From positions 5,105,001 to 5,169,000 of the forward strand of contig NZ_LR134338.1 in assembly GCF_900637055.1 (NCBI RefSeq): a DNA stretch of 64,000 nucleotides, given 5' to 3'. Each line of letters begins with the position of its first letter. The first letter of the stretch is position 1. The translations under genes were made by a program, and so were the position numbers. Positions 1-8,699 of this stretch are shown piece after piece. The DNA is from Brevibacillus brevis. GTDB taxonomy: Bacteria > Bacillota > Bacilli > Brevibacillales > Brevibacillaceae. The notes under the pieces were generated by a model. It made no database searches, was not told the origin of the DNA, and saw only the letters and a program-made list of their open reading frames with translations.

Positions 1-139
1 GATACGTTTGCCTTAAAGTCATGCCTTGTTCCTCCCTGCCCCCTGGGTTGAACTTATGGATTCTACAAGTCTTGTTCGTTTCCTGCTTGTCAACAGACAA
101 ATCCTTTGTATGCTATACTATAGGGTAGGAGGAATGATC

Positions 140-514
140 ATGAAAAATACAGAACGCCTGAGCAAGATCAAACGCATGCGCACATGGGGCAACTGGAGCA
201 TGGTAATCGGCATTTTGCTGATGTATACAGGGTACGCATTTTTTGCAGGTTATTTGGACTTTATTCCTTTACTTGGAAGCCTCTTAAAAGGCTCTTACAT
301 TTTTATGACGCTGCTTTTGATCATCGGGTTCATTCTGACAATGGGCAGTACAGTCTTGTTTATGATTTCCGGTATGGTCTCCACTTCAGCTCCACAGGTG
401 CAATGCCCTTCATGCCAAAAAGTCACGAAAATGTTGGGAAAAGAAGACGCCTGTATGTTTTGTGGACAACCTTTACTCCTAGAAGACGGACATCCTCAGC
501 AAAACCAGACATAA
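140..514 (+). CDS. ygzB: YgzB-like DUF2614 zinc-ribbon membrane protein
   Basis: 124 aa with two hydrophobic segments (about residues 20-45 and 55-85) followed by a C-terminal zinc ribbon, CPSC and CMFC separated by about 14 residues. This architecture is that of the DUF2614/YgzB family of small Bacillales membrane proteins, whose function is unknown. The start at 140 is chosen because AGGAGG at 127-132 lies 7 nt upstream; an ATG at 134 is too close to it. An extended -10-like TGCTATACT lies at about 112-120. ygzB neighbours perR in Bacillus, and perR is nearby here, separated by a glycosidase gene on the other strand. Confidence 0.85.
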   Translation: MKNTERLSKIKRMRTWGNWSMVIGILLMYTGYAFFAGYLDFIPLLGSLLKGSYIFMTLLLIIGFILTMGSTVLFMISGMVSTSAPQVQCPSCQKVTKMLGKEDACMFCGQPLLLEDGHPQQNQT

Positions 515-538
515 TATGATTCTTTTCATCTATACGTA

Positions 539-584
539 AAAAGCCACCTGCTAATTCCCGAGCATTCGGGTGCAGGTGGCTTTC
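539..584. terminator. Bidirectional terminator between ygzB and the GH18 gene
   Basis: AAAGCCACCTGC at 539-551 pairs with GCAGGTGGCTTT at 572-583, with an A-run on the left and a T-rich tail on the right. It separates two convergent genes and can serve both. Confidence 0.85.
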
Positions 585-606
585 TTTTGTGAAAGCTGTC
601 TGTCTA

Positions 607-2340
607 TTATTTCAGAGTCTCGTCAATTGCTTGCCAGATCTCCGGCACCTCAAAGCCTCGGCGCCAAGAAGCTGCGCCCGCCAAGTCGTACTTATTGACG
701 ATCTCCATGCGCTTCTTCATAGAAGTTACATCTTCTATCCACATTTTATAGACGTTGCCATCTTTCGGGTCTTTGTACTCCACGTAATGTTGACCTGAAG
801 CTTCATCCAGAACTGGCGTCAGCTTGCGTTCGTTGATCCACTCCTGCGCTTTCGTCATGGAATAAGCTTTGGAGCTCACCTTCACAGTGCCATCAGCCTG
901 CTTGGCTTCTGTCCACAAGCGTGTGTAGAAAGGTACACCTAACAGCAGCTTTTCATTAGGGACTTCTTCCAAAACTCCTTGCAAGCCTCGCTCCACCCAC
1001 GGCAATGATGCGACAGAACCAGCTTTTGGACTCGCTGCCCAATGCTCATCATACGTCATCACCGCAACATAATCGACGACTTCGGCCAAAGCTTTCCGAT
1101 CCAGGAACATGGACCATTGCTTAGCGTTTGACTTGATCGTCACATCGATGGAAACAGTTAGTCCTTGCTGATGGAGATACGGCGTCAGCTCCCGAACAAA
1201 CTGTACGAGCTCCTCTTTTTCTTCTAAATATACGTTCTCAAAATCGATGTTGATGCCATCGAGATCATAAAGATGGGCGTAGTACAGGAGTTGGGCAATT
1301 AACTTATCTCGCTTGTCATAGCTACTGAGAACAGACTTGGTCCAATCTGGATTAAAGCCATTTGTAACTAGACCCCAAACCTTGTAGCCCCTCTTATGGG
1401 CCCATTTGACGTACGCAGGATCAGCTCTGTTCAACAGATTTCCTTCTGCATCCTTCATTTCAAACCAAGTAGGAGAAACTACATTTACCCCTGGTAATGC
1501 ACCAATTTTTGAAACATCCGGATTTTTACTGACGACGTGCTCCCATACGAGGTTGATCTTTCCCTCAGGCTTCCAAGCAGCTTGTTGTTGTCCGGTAGCG
1601 GTCGTGTGCTCCAGATGAACTTTGCGCACATCCGTCATTTCAATACTTTTCTCTGAAATAAATCCGCCTACTCCTGAGGCCGTCAAAACGCGATACCAGC
1701 TTTCCTTCTTGCCAAGAACGTCGACAACTTCACCCGCAGACAGCTCTGCCACGATCGGGGTTCGATGGGAAGCACCGGTACGGACTGCTTGTTTTTCCTC
1801 TGCAGCAATTACTTTCGCTTGCTGGATTTCGTAGCCCTCTTTTTCGACGACCAGGACACCCGTATCTGCTTTTCGCTCAAAAGAATAAGGATACAGCTTT
1901 TCCAAAGGATCCAACGGGACATAGCGTGTGCCGTCGACCTCTTTCACTGGAACGCGTAAATCCACAGGTTTTTTGTTCAGATAAGCGACAATTTCTCCGC
2001 TCTCCATCCGAAGCACCTTATCCTTCGTCGTGACGATAACGGAACGTGTAGGTTCATCCCAAAAAATCGCAGGATCAATGTTTTCTTTAATGAAATCAAA
2101 GGGCAGCAATATTTGCTCTGATTCCAATAAATACGTGGACTCTTTCCGTGAGCCTTCGTATACAATCACATTTTTAACTCCATCATACGGCTGCACATGC
2201 TCAGTTGAAGCACGGAGCACAAAAAACCAGTAAATGCTGCCGAAGATGGCTAACAAGAGAAAGCTTAACAAAAACAGCCTGCGAAAAACCCGTCGTTTTC
2301 TTCGTCTTGGTCGCAGAGCTCTCCCCGACTCCCTGCTCAT
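607..2340 (-). CDS. Membrane-anchored SH3 / glycoside hydrolase family 18 protein
   Basis: 577 aa. A basic N-terminus (RPRRRKRR) is followed by one membrane segment (about 25-45), so the protein is probably anchored with the catalytic part outside. Next come a region resembling the copper-amine-oxidase N-terminal stalk (about 70-170), an SH3-type domain (about 185-235) and a GH18 barrel. The barrel carries the chitinase signature DGINIDFE with its catalytic glutamate. Bacillus relatives act on cell wall or spore cortex glycan, so a wall-remodelling role is inferred. An ATG start at 2340 is preferred, with AGGTGG upstream; an in-frame GTG at 2349 is the alternative. Confidence 0.8.
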   Translation of the reverse strand: MSRESGRALRPRRRKRRVFRRLFLLSFLLLAIFGSIYWFFVLRASTEHVQPYDGVKNVIVYEGSRKESTYLLESEQILLPFDFIKENIDPAIFWDEPTRSVIVTTKDKVLRMESGEIVAYLNKKPVDLRVPVKEVDGTRYVPLDPLEKLYPYSFERKADTGVLVVEKEGYEIQQAKVIAAEEKQAVRTGASHRTPIVAELSAGEVVDVLGKKESWYRVLTASGVGGFISEKSIEMTDVRKVHLEHTTATGQQQAAWKPEGKINLVWEHVVSKNPDVSKIGALPGVNVVSPTWFEMKDAEGNLLNRADPAYVKWAHKRGYKVWGLVTNGFNPDWTKSVLSSYDKRDKLIAQLLYYAHLYDLDGINIDFENVYLEEKEELVQFVRELTPYLHQQGLTVSIDVTIKSNAKQWSMFLDRKALAEVVDYVAVMTYDEHWAASPKAGSVASLPWVERGLQGVLEEVPNEKLLLGVPFYTRLWTEAKQADGTVKVSSKAYSMTKAQEWINERKLTPVLDEASGQHYVEYKDPKDGNVYKMWIEDVTSMKKRMEIVNKYDLAGAASWRRGFEVPEIWQAIDETLK

Positions 2341-2540
2341 AATCTCCACCTGCTTCCCGGTACATAAGCCTGTCTTCTGACTTGGGCTGTATGATTTGAC
2401 TCATTATTTCGATCATAGCGTTCGTTCAATCCATTCACAACCTTTTGTATTCTGGTAATTCACGGTCAAACTTCCTACCAAGAAGAAGACGTACGAGAAG
2501 CCAAAAGGTTACAGATATCGACAGAAAGGGTTATGTCCTC

Positions 2541-2593
2541 CAAAAACAAACACCCCCTGCATCACCGGGATTATCCGATTTAAGCAGGAGGTG
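2541..2593 (-). terminator. perR terminator
   Basis: CACCCCCTGC (2551-2560) pairs with GCAGGAGGTG (2584-2593) with one mismatch, and read on the minus strand it is followed by a T-rich run. It lies just beyond the perR stop. The rest of 2350-2613 shows no gene. Confidence 0.65.
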
Positions 2594-2613
2594 CTCATCC
2601 ATCAAATACATTC

Positions 2614-3048
2614 TTAGTGGGGATTCTTTTGACAGGAATCACAAACGCCATAAACTTCCATACGATGTCCGGTTACTTTGAAGCCGATGTCTTTGGAAGC
2701 AGCTACTTCTGCATCCCGCAAATACGGAAAGTGGAAATCCCTGATTGCACCACAGGAGGAACAGATCGCGTGATAATGATCTTCTTCCACATTGGCATCG
2801 AATCGGCTGGACGCATCCCCGTAAGTGAGCTCTGTAACCAATCCAGCATCTTTAAAGACTCGTAGATTGTTGTAAATCGTTGCAACGCTCATATTCGGGA
2901 ATTTGCCTTCAAGGGCTTTATATATTTCGTCAGCCGTCGGGTGGGTCATCGTTTCCAGCAAATAGGTCAAAATTGCATGGCGCTGAGGTGTCATGCGAAC
3001 CCCGGTATTCTTCAGGATTTCAACAGCTTTCTCCACACGTTGTACCAT
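2614..3048 (-). CDS. perR: Peroxide-responsive repressor PerR (Fur family)
   Basis: 144 aa Fur-family regulator. A winged helix (about 15-85, with PQRHAIL and SVATIYNNL) is followed by the dimerisation domain. Two CxxC pairs (CSSC, CDSC) form the structural zinc site, and HYH plus upstream His and Asp residues fit the regulatory Fe/Mn site whose oxidation senses peroxide. PerR represses catalase, peroxidase and iron-storage genes in Bacillus. The ATG at 3048 is chosen because the alignable domain starts there; a longer reading adds 38 unrelated residues over the promoter. A PerR-box-like site lies 60 bp upstream, indicating autoregulation. Confidence 0.92.
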   Translation of the reverse strand: MVQRVEKAVEILKNTGVRMTPQRHAILTYLLETMTHPTADEIYKALEGKFPNMSVATIYNNLRVFKDAGLVTELTYGDASSRFDANVEEDHYHAICSSCGAIRDFHFPYLRDAEVAASKDIGFKVTGHRMEVYGVCDSCQKNPH

Positions 3049-3107
3049 CTTGTTACACCCCACAGTCTTTCGCAAGACAAAAGAACAAGCTTCTCTAATG
3101 TCATTGA

Positions 3108-3122
3108 TTAGAATTACTATAA
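3108..3122 (-). promoter_or_regulatory. Per box upstream of perR
   Basis: On the minus strand TTATAGTAATTCTAA matches the PerR operator consensus TTATAATNATTATAA at 12 of 14 defined positions. It lies about 60 bp upstream of the perR start, consistent with the negative autoregulation known in B. subtilis. Confidence 0.75.
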
Positions 3123-3202
3123 ATAAGTGTACGTCTAGTCGGCGAAAACTGTCAATATCCATTCAACCGATTTGGACAGAAAGAAGTGGAAAATCAAGTT
3201 TT

Positions 3203-3886
3203 TTACTGAGCTTTTGCTGGCTTTTTGGTTGCAGGCTTTTTGGCTTTTTTGGCTTCCGCCTGTGCAAACTTACACATGGATTGAAGTGTACAGCTGCCGC
3301 ACTGTGGATTGCGCGACGAGCATACACGTCTGCCGTGCCAGATTAACCAATGATGCGCATCCGTCCACTTCTCTTTCGGAATGCGCTTCATGAGCTGACG
3401 TTCCACTTCGTCCACATTGTCGCTATTCGCAAGGCCTAACCGGTTTCCTACGCGGAATACATGCGTATCCACCGCGATCGCAGGAATCCCGAATGCATTG
3501 GACAAAACGACATTTGCAGTCTTTCTCCCTACACCCGGCAATGCTTCGAGCTCGGCATGCGTTTGCGGAACTTCGCTATTGTATTTTTCGTACAAGATTC
3601 TACAGGTCTCTAAAATGTTTTTACTCTTATTCTTATACAACCCGAGCCCTTTTATATGCTCTTCCATTTCTTCCTGTGTCAAATGAAGGTAATGCTCCGG
3701 CTGGTTTAGCTGCTGGAACATGGGTGCCGTAATCTCATTTACCCGTTTATCTGTACATTGGGCAGAAAGAATGGTCGCAATGAGAAGTTCAAACGGGGTT
3801 GTATAATTCAATTCACAGTGCGCATCCGGATAAAGCTGCTGCAAATTATCCAAAATGTCGGCCACAGGTACTTTGCGTTGTGCCAT
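3203..3886 (-). CDS. nth: Endonuclease III
   Basis: 227 aa DNA glycosylase/AP lyase of base-excision repair that removes oxidised pyrimidines. The helix-hairpin-helix LPGVGRKTANVV is followed by the catalytic Asp in AVDTHVFR. The catalytic Lys is in the AQCTDKRVN segment. The C-terminal [4Fe-4S] motif is C-x6-C-x2-C-x5-C. A Lys/Ala-rich tail (KKAKKPATKKPAKAQ) extends past the usual family end and is basic and low-complexity. The start has GGGGG upstream. It stands alone between perR and a divergent SDR gene. Confidence 0.95.
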   Translation of the reverse strand: MAQRKVPVADILDNLQQLYPDAHCELNYTTPFELLIATILSAQCTDKRVNEITAPMFQQLNQPEHYLHLTQEEMEEHIKGLGLYKNKSKNILETCRILYEKYNSEVPQTHAELEALPGVGRKTANVVLSNAFGIPAIAVDTHVFRVGNRLGLANSDNVDEVERQLMKRIPKEKWTDAHHWLIWHGRRVCSSRNPQCGSCTLQSMCKFAQAEAKKAKKPATKKPAKAQ

Positions 3887-4005
3887 AAAATATATCCCCC
3901 TTTTCCCTACATTATACCGCCTTAGTCAACACAGCGATCGATAGCACCACAGACTGCAACTGTTGTACAATGAGTCTGGAAGTATTTAACGGGAGGAGGT
4001 TTTCC

Positions 4006-4917
4006 ATGAAAGTATTCCTGACTGGTGCCACAGGTTTTGTTGGACGGGGTATACTCGAGCGCTTGCAGGCAGAAGGATATAAGACGGTTTGCCTCACCAG
4101 AGCTGGTTCAACAGGTAAGCTTCCCTACAACGAAACCGCCCATGCGCTTATAACGGAAGCGACTGGCGATCTATTTGATAAAGAATCATTGATGAGGGCG
4201 ATGCAAGGCTGCGATGCTGTCATCCACCTCGTCGGAATTATTCGCGAACAACCGGGGAAAGGCATTAGCTTTTCTCGCATCCATGTCGAAGGTACAAAAA
4301 ATGTACTAGAGGCTGCCAAGCAAGCTGGAATCAAGCGCTTTGTCCATATGAGTGCTCTTGGTGCACGCGAAAACGCCTCGAGCGCCTATCACCGAACCAA
4401 ATACGAAGCGGAGCAGCTTGTGCAAGCAAGTGGTATTCCCTACGTCATTTTCCGTCCATCTGTCATTTTTGGTCCTGGGGATGAATTCGTGAACATGCTC
4501 GCTGATCTGGTTCGTTTACCTGTCACACCGGTCATTGGCGATGGCTCCTACCCTTTGCAGCCAGTCGCTCGCAAGACGGTGGCCGATGTATTCGTCCAAG
4601 CCTTGAGCAGACCCGAATCGACCAATCAAACTTACGAAACAGGCGGACCAGAACCACTCTCCTACGGACAAATCCTAGATACGATTGGCGAGGCCATCGG
4701 AAAGCAGAAGGTCAATAAAATTCACATTCCCCTTGCTTTCATGAAGCCTGTGGTAAATATGATGGAGAGATTCCCATTTTTTCCGATTACCAATACGCAG
4801 CTCACCATGCTGCTGGAAGGAAACGCATGTAAGGACGGAAAGCTTCTCTACGAGACTTTTCACACTGAGAAAATCGATTTTCTCCCGGGAATCACCACTT
4901 ACCTGCGTACCAAATAA
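4006..4917 (+). CDS. NAD(P)-binding atypical SDR (NDUFA9-like)
   Basis: 303 aa. The N-terminal GATGFVGRGILERL is the glycine-rich nucleotide-binding motif of extended or atypical short-chain dehydrogenases. The YxxxK-like YHRTKYEAEQLV is present. The overall pattern (HVEGTKNVLEAAKQAG, FRPSVIFGPGDEFVN, GDGSYPLQPV) is that of the complex-I NDUFA9-like subgroup. Substrate is unknown; such proteins often bind rather than turn over nucleotide. The start at 4006 is set by GGGAGGAGG 7-9 nt upstream. It is monocistronic, ending in a strong terminator. Confidence 0.8.
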   Translation: MKVFLTGATGFVGRGILERLQAEGYKTVCLTRAGSTGKLPYNETAHALITEATGDLFDKESLMRAMQGCDAVIHLVGIIREQPGKGISFSRIHVEGTKNVLEAAKQAGIKRFVHMSALGARENASSAYHRTKYEAEQLVQASGIPYVIFRPSVIFGPGDEFVNMLADLVRLPVTPVIGDGSYPLQPVARKTVADVFVQALSRPESTNQTYETGGPEPLSYGQILDTIGEAIGKQKVNKIHIPLAFMKPVVNMMERFPFFPITNTQLTMLLEGNACKDGKLLYETFHTEKIDFLPGITTYLRTK

Positions 4918-4925
4918 AATAGGGA

Positions 4926-4955
4926 AGCCCCCTGCTTGATGTCAGGGGGCTTTTG
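4926..4955. terminator. Bidirectional terminator
   Basis: AGCCCCCTG (4926-4934) pairs with CAGGGGGCT (4943-4951), followed by TTTT. It serves the SDR gene (+) and the adenosyltransferase gene (-). Confidence 0.85.
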
Positions 4956-4956
4956 C

Positions 4957-5505
4957 CTATTCGTGTAGCGTTTTCTCAACTGCACCTGTTTCTTTATTAA
5001 TATGACGAGCCACAACGAACAGATAATCGGACAATCGGTTGAGGTATTTGACCACGGACGGGTTTACCTGCTCCTGCTGTGCCACATGAACTGCTTTGCG
5101 CTCTGCACGTCTGACGACCGTACGCGAAACATGGAAGGCAGCCGCTGCCGGATGTCCGCCGGGCAAAATAAAATTGGTGAGCGGCGGCAATTTCGCATCT
5201 AGCATGTCAATTTGCTCTTCGAGAAAAGTAACATCCTCTTCTGCAATTGGCCAACCTACCTTTTTGCCTTCTGGCGTCGCCAGCTCAGCTCCTACATGGA
5301 ACAGCTTTGTCTGAATGACATGGAAGACATCCTGCAATTCCTTCCACTCTTCTGTTGCAGGTAACAGGGACAGGGCCAATCCAATCTGCGAGTTGGCTTC
5401 ATCGCATGTACCGTATGCCTCTACACGGTCCGCAAACTTAGGCACGCGGACACCTGCAACCAGTGACGTCTCACCTTTATCCCCCGACTTTGTATAAATC
5501 TTCAT
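4957..5505 (-). CDS. PduO-type cob(I)alamin adenosyltransferase
   Basis: 182 aa. The N-terminal MKIYTKSGDKGETSL and the later RVEAYGTCDEANSQIG and RRAERK...NRLSDYLFVVAR segments are diagnostic of PduO-type ATP:cob(I)alamin adenosyltransferases. These transfer adenosyl from ATP to reduced cobalamin to make coenzyme B12. It is the last gene of a minus-strand run with the methyltransferase, M42 peptidase and bcp. The start has GGAGGGG 7 nt upstream. No B12-dependent enzyme is in the window. Confidence 0.9.
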   Translation of the reverse strand: MKIYTKSGDKGETSLVAGVRVPKFADRVEAYGTCDEANSQIGLALSLLPATEEWKELQDVFHVIQTKLFHVGAELATPEGKKVGWPIAEEDVTFLEEQIDMLDAKLPPLTNFILPGGHPAAAAFHVSRTVVRRAERKAVHVAQQEQVNPSVVKYLNRLSDYLFVVARHINKETGAVEKTLHE

Positions 5506-5530
5506 TCCGTATCCCCTCCACAGGTTCCGT

Positions 5531-6292
5531 TCACAAAGCTTCGGTGACCAGAATCAATTCTGAGCTATTTGCATCAAATGGTGCCTTTGCAAAAGAACCG
5601 TATCGTTGTGTAACCTTCAAGCCGTTTAAGCGAAGCAGATGATGGAGCTCCGCGGGGAAAATGTAGCGGAGAGTAAATCGGCCTTTCACCCGTTCCGTCA
5701 CAACTCCCTGTGCATCCGTACGCTCGTATATGCGTGTCACTTCGGACAGTTGCTGAAAATGGTCATAACGGGTGTAATCCCACATCGCAACCTCTTCCCC
5801 CGACGGGAGTGGATAGGTGCCACGCAAGGACATTTTTTCATTTTCCTCGTAAAAATGATGAATCTTGGGCACAAACACGTTCATGATGAATTTCCCGCCT
5901 GGAGCCAGATGCTTGCGAATGCACGTCAATGCCTTCATTTGCTCTTGGACATGCAACAGGTGCAAAAACGACCGAAAAGGAATCATAATCAGGGAAAATG
6001 ACTCCTGCAGATCAAAGGCGCGCATATCCCCCTGCAATAGCTTCAAGCCGGATGTTACACCTTGTTCCTCTGCTTTTACCTGAGCCCTTGCCAGCATATC
6101 CCGGGATAGGTCAATTCCAGTAACGTCGATGCCAGCCTGCGCCATTGGAATGCTGATTCTTCCGGTGCCGCAAGCAAGATCCAACACTTTTCCCCCTGCC
6201 AGCTTGGCTTGTTCCAGATAGAACTCAACATCACCCACAACACCGCGCTGAGTGAGATCATAGTAGTCAGCCCATTGATACATATTGCTCAT
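5531..6292 (-). CDS. Class I SAM-dependent methyltransferase
   Basis: 253 aa. Motif I is VLDLACGTGRISIPMA, the post-I acidic loop is VTGIDLSRDML, and LLQGDMRAF fits motif II. These form the Rossmann-fold SAM site. The second half (RYIFPAEL..LLRLNGLKVTQRYG) is typical of small-molecule methyltransferases of the methyltransf_25 type. Substrate is unknown. The ATG at 6292 follows AGGAGGACC and lies 9 bp after the stop of the M42 peptidase gene, so the two are probably co-transcribed and translationally coupled. Confidence 0.8.
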   Translation of the reverse strand: MSNMYQWADYYDLTQRGVVGDVEFYLEQAKLAGGKVLDLACGTGRISIPMAQAGIDVTGIDLSRDMLARAQVKAEEQGVTSGLKLLQGDMRAFDLQESFSLIMIPFRSFLHLLHVQEQMKALTCIRKHLAPGGKFIMNVFVPKIHHFYEENEKMSLRGTYPLPSGEEVAMWDYTRYDHFQQLSEVTRIYERTDAQGVVTERVKGRFTLRYIFPAELHHLLRLNGLKVTQRYGSFAKAPFDANSSELILVTEAL

Positions 6293-6301
6293 CTGGTCCT
6301 C

Positions 6302-7354
6302 CTATGCTTGCATTTCTTCTGATTGAAGGTAGGCCATAACAAGCTTTGCCGTGTTGTCGAGCGCTTCTTTATGTGTACGTTCATGGGAGTGCGAAGCATC
6401 TACGCCCGGTCCGATCAAGCCATGGACAACGTCATATCCGGCTCTCAGCGCAGCACTTGCGTCAGAACCATAGTAGGGATAAATGTCCACTTGGTAGTTC
6501 AGACCGTTCGCTTGTGCGAGCTTGGTCAGATGACTGCGCAATCCGTAATGGTAAGGTCCTGTGGAATCCTTCGCACATATGGACACACAATACTCATCTG
6601 TCGTCTGTCCGTCCCCAATCGCTCCCATGTCGACAGCCAGGTACTCCACCACGTTGTCAGGGATGCTGGAGTTGCCGCCGTAGCCGATCTCTTCATTATT
6701 GCTGATAAAAAAGTGTGTGGTGTAAGGCAGCTTCAAGCCGGATTCACTCAGTTCCTTCAGAACCCCCAGCAGCACAGCTACGCTTGCTTTGTCGTCGATA
6801 TGACGGGACTTGATAAAGCCGCTATCCGTTACAGTCACCCGTGGATCAAAAGAGACAAAATCTCCGACGGAAATCCCCAGTTCCAGTACTTGCTCTTTGG
6901 TTGTGACCTTTTCATCTAATCGGACTTCCATGTTCGCATCATTGCGCTCAGCTTTTCCCGCTTCTGAGCTGTATACATGCACGGAAGCTTTAGTGGACAA
7001 AATGGTACCGGTTACAAGACGACCGCTGCCAGTCTCTACAACGCAGTGCTCCCCTTCAATCGCATTGAATGCAAAGCCGCCGATCAAGGTCAGCTTTAAG
7101 CGCCCGTTGCTCTTAATCTCTTTTACCATCGCGCCCAGCGTATCGACGTGAGCTGTCAAGAGTCTTGCCTTTTCGTTATTGGCCCCCGCTACTGTTGCAA
7201 CGATTGCCCCTTTGTTTGTTCGTTTAAAGGAAACGCCAAGCTTTTCTAATTCTTGTGCAACCCAGGCCATTACTTTTTCCGTATTGCCAGATGGACTTGG
7301 GATGTTCGCCAATTGGCAAAAGCTTTGCACGACATATTCCGTAGATACACTCAT
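6302..7354 (-). CDS. M42 family glutamyl/deblocking aminopeptidase
   Basis: 350 aa dinuclear-zinc aminopeptidase. Visible metal and catalytic residues are H in TAHVDTLGAM, D in RHIDDKASV, the EE pair in SNNEEIGYGG, D in VDMGAIGDG and the late H in ASHSHERTH. An inserted dimerisation domain lies between the first His and Asp. These enzymes form self-compartmentalising dodecamers that trim peptides in the cytosol. The start at 7354 (MSVSTEY) is chosen because GGAGG lies 9 nt upstream; a longer reading adds 28 non-family residues that run into bcp. It follows bcp by 37 bp. Confidence 0.88.
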   Translation of the reverse strand: MSVSTEYVVQSFCQLANIPSPSGNTEKVMAWVAQELEKLGVSFKRTNKGAIVATVAGANNEKARLLTAHVDTLGAMVKEIKSNGRLKLTLIGGFAFNAIEGEHCVVETGSGRLVTGTILSTKASVHVYSSEAGKAERNDANMEVRLDEKVTTKEQVLELGISVGDFVSFDPRVTVTDSGFIKSRHIDDKASVAVLLGVLKELSESGLKLPYTTHFFISNNEEIGYGGNSSIPDNVVEYLAVDMGAIGDGQTTDEYCVSICAKDSTGPYHYGLRSHLTKLAQANGLNYQVDIYPYYGSDASAALRAGYDVVHGLIGPGVDASHSHERTHKEALDNTAKLVMAYLQSEEMQA

Positions 7355-7391
7355 TTGTATGTTCCTCCATTCGCCCATTGCGAAATAAACG

Positions 7392-7862
7392 TTAGGATTG
7401 AAGCTCTTCCTTAATAAATTGAAGCACTTCCTGCACATGTCCTTTGACCTTTACTTTTGGCCATATTTTTGCGATGTTACCCTCTTTGTCGATGACGAAC
7501 GTCGTGCGTTCAATGCCCATGTACTCTCGTCCGTACATTTTTTTCAACACCCACACACCATAAGCCTCTGCCACTTGGTGATCCGGATCTGCCAGAAGTG
7601 GAAAAGGCAATTCATGCTTCGCGATAAATTTGTCATGCGATTTCACAGAATCCGGACTGATTCCAAGAACGACTGTATTCGATTCAGCAAAGCCTGAATG
7701 GAAGTCACGAAAGTCGCATGCTTCTGTGGTGCATGTCGGCGTTTGGTCCTTCGGATAAAAATAAAGCACGACATTTTGTCCATGAAATTGGGAAAGTGAG
7801 ATGGTCTGATTGTCGCTCGCCTGCAACGTAAATGCAGGTGCAGCTTGTCCTACTGCCGTCAA
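7392..7862 (-). CDS. bcp: Thiol peroxidase Bcp/PrxQ (YgaF-like)
   Basis: 156 aa thioredoxin-dependent peroxiredoxin that reduces hydrogen peroxide and alkyl hydroperoxides. The peroxidatic Cys sits in TPTCTTEACDF with the resolving Cys five residues later, the pattern of the Q subfamily. The start is TTG at 7862 with GGAGGG 6 nt upstream. It heads a minus-strand run with the M42 peptidase, a methyltransferase and the adenosyltransferase. In B. subtilis the equivalent gene ygaF also lies close to perR. Confidence 0.92.
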   Translation of the reverse strand: MTAVGQAAPAFTLQASDNQTISLSQFHGQNVVLYFYPKDQTPTCTTEACDFRDFHSGFAESNTVVLGISPDSVKSHDKFIAKHELPFPLLADPDHQVAEAYGVWVLKKMYGREYMGIERTTFVIDKEGNIAKIWPKVKVKGHVQEVLQFIKEELQS

Positions 7863-8018
7863 ACTTTTCCCTCCTCTCGATAATATCCTGTTTTCGCTGG
7901 TCCCATTTTACCACAATCTAGTAGTCACTTCATCCGCATACAAGTTGCGCTTTGATGCAGAAAAGGATAGAATTAAAAAAAATAAAATTTGGCCTAGTCA
8001 GTTGGATGGTGAATTAAC

Positions 8019-8636
8019 ATGAAAGAGTTTTTTGAAGTAACAGATCCAGAAGCGTTGAAATCGCTTGCTATAGCGGAACGTGTTAAGATTTTGGAACTCT
8101 TTGAAGATTTGGAGCCCAGAACGGCCAAACAAATCGCTACAGAACTAGGCGAAAATGCAGCACGGCTACATTACCATGTGAAGGAGCTCGTGCGTGTTGG
8201 GCTGCTCGAGCAAGTGGATACCCGGGTAAAAGGCTCCATTGTGGAGAAATATTATGAGCCTGTTGCCAAGGTCATTCAGGTCAAGCTTCAATTGATGATT
8301 GAAGAAAACGCTCAACAATTAAGTGATGTCATGTTTACGCCGTTTCGTACAACGGAAAAGGACCTCATGAGGACTCTCAATCGCTTCGTCGCAAGCGACC
8401 AAGATGTTCGGAAAGAATACAAAAATACGTTCGCTTATAATTTGACTGAATTTTATTTGAGTCAAGATGAACGCAATCAATTTGTGGAAGACATCTCTGA
8501 GCTGTTGCAAAAGTACAAAGGGTTCAAAAAGGAATCTGGCCGTCGAAAATTCAAGTTTTTCGACATCCTGTTCCCATTGACTCCAGCTGACCCAACAGAT
8601 GATGCTGATGATCCTTTTGATGATTCGGATGAGTAA
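8019..8636 (+). CDS. ArsR-like winged-helix regulator
   Basis: 205 aa. The N-terminal winged helix (about 8-90) contains RTAKQIATELGENAARLHYH, a clear helix-turn-helix resembling the ArsR/HTH_20 group, then LVRVGLLEQVD, the wing. The C-terminal half is helical with no metal-binding motif that I recognise, ending in an acidic tail (DDADDPFDDSDE). It may sense a ligand or protein through the helical part. It is divergent from bcp, across about 150 bp. An intrinsic terminator follows. Confidence 0.75.
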   Translation: MKEFFEVTDPEALKSLAIAERVKILELFEDLEPRTAKQIATELGENAARLHYHVKELVRVGLLEQVDTRVKGSIVEKYYEPVAKVIQVKLQLMIEENAQQLSDVMFTPFRTTEKDLMRTLNRFVASDQDVRKEYKNTFAYNLTEFYLSQDERNQFVEDISELLQKYKGFKKESGRRKFKFFDILFPLTPADPTDDADDPFDDSDE

Positions 8637-8644
8637 GTCACCAA

Positions 8645-8680
8645 GAAAACCATCAGATGCGATGGTTTTCTTTCATTTTC
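8645..8680 (+). terminator. Intrinsic terminator
   Basis: GAAAACCATC (8645-8654) and GATGGTTTTC (8661-8670) form a 10-bp stem with a 6-nt loop, followed by a T-rich tail. Confidence 0.85.
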
Positions 8681-8699
8681 TAATCAAAGGAGGACTCCA

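Noticed and set aside
1..139. Upstream frame extending ygzB to position 26
   Set aside because: The extra 38 residues do not fit the family and cover the -10-like element; the strong ribosome site points to 140.
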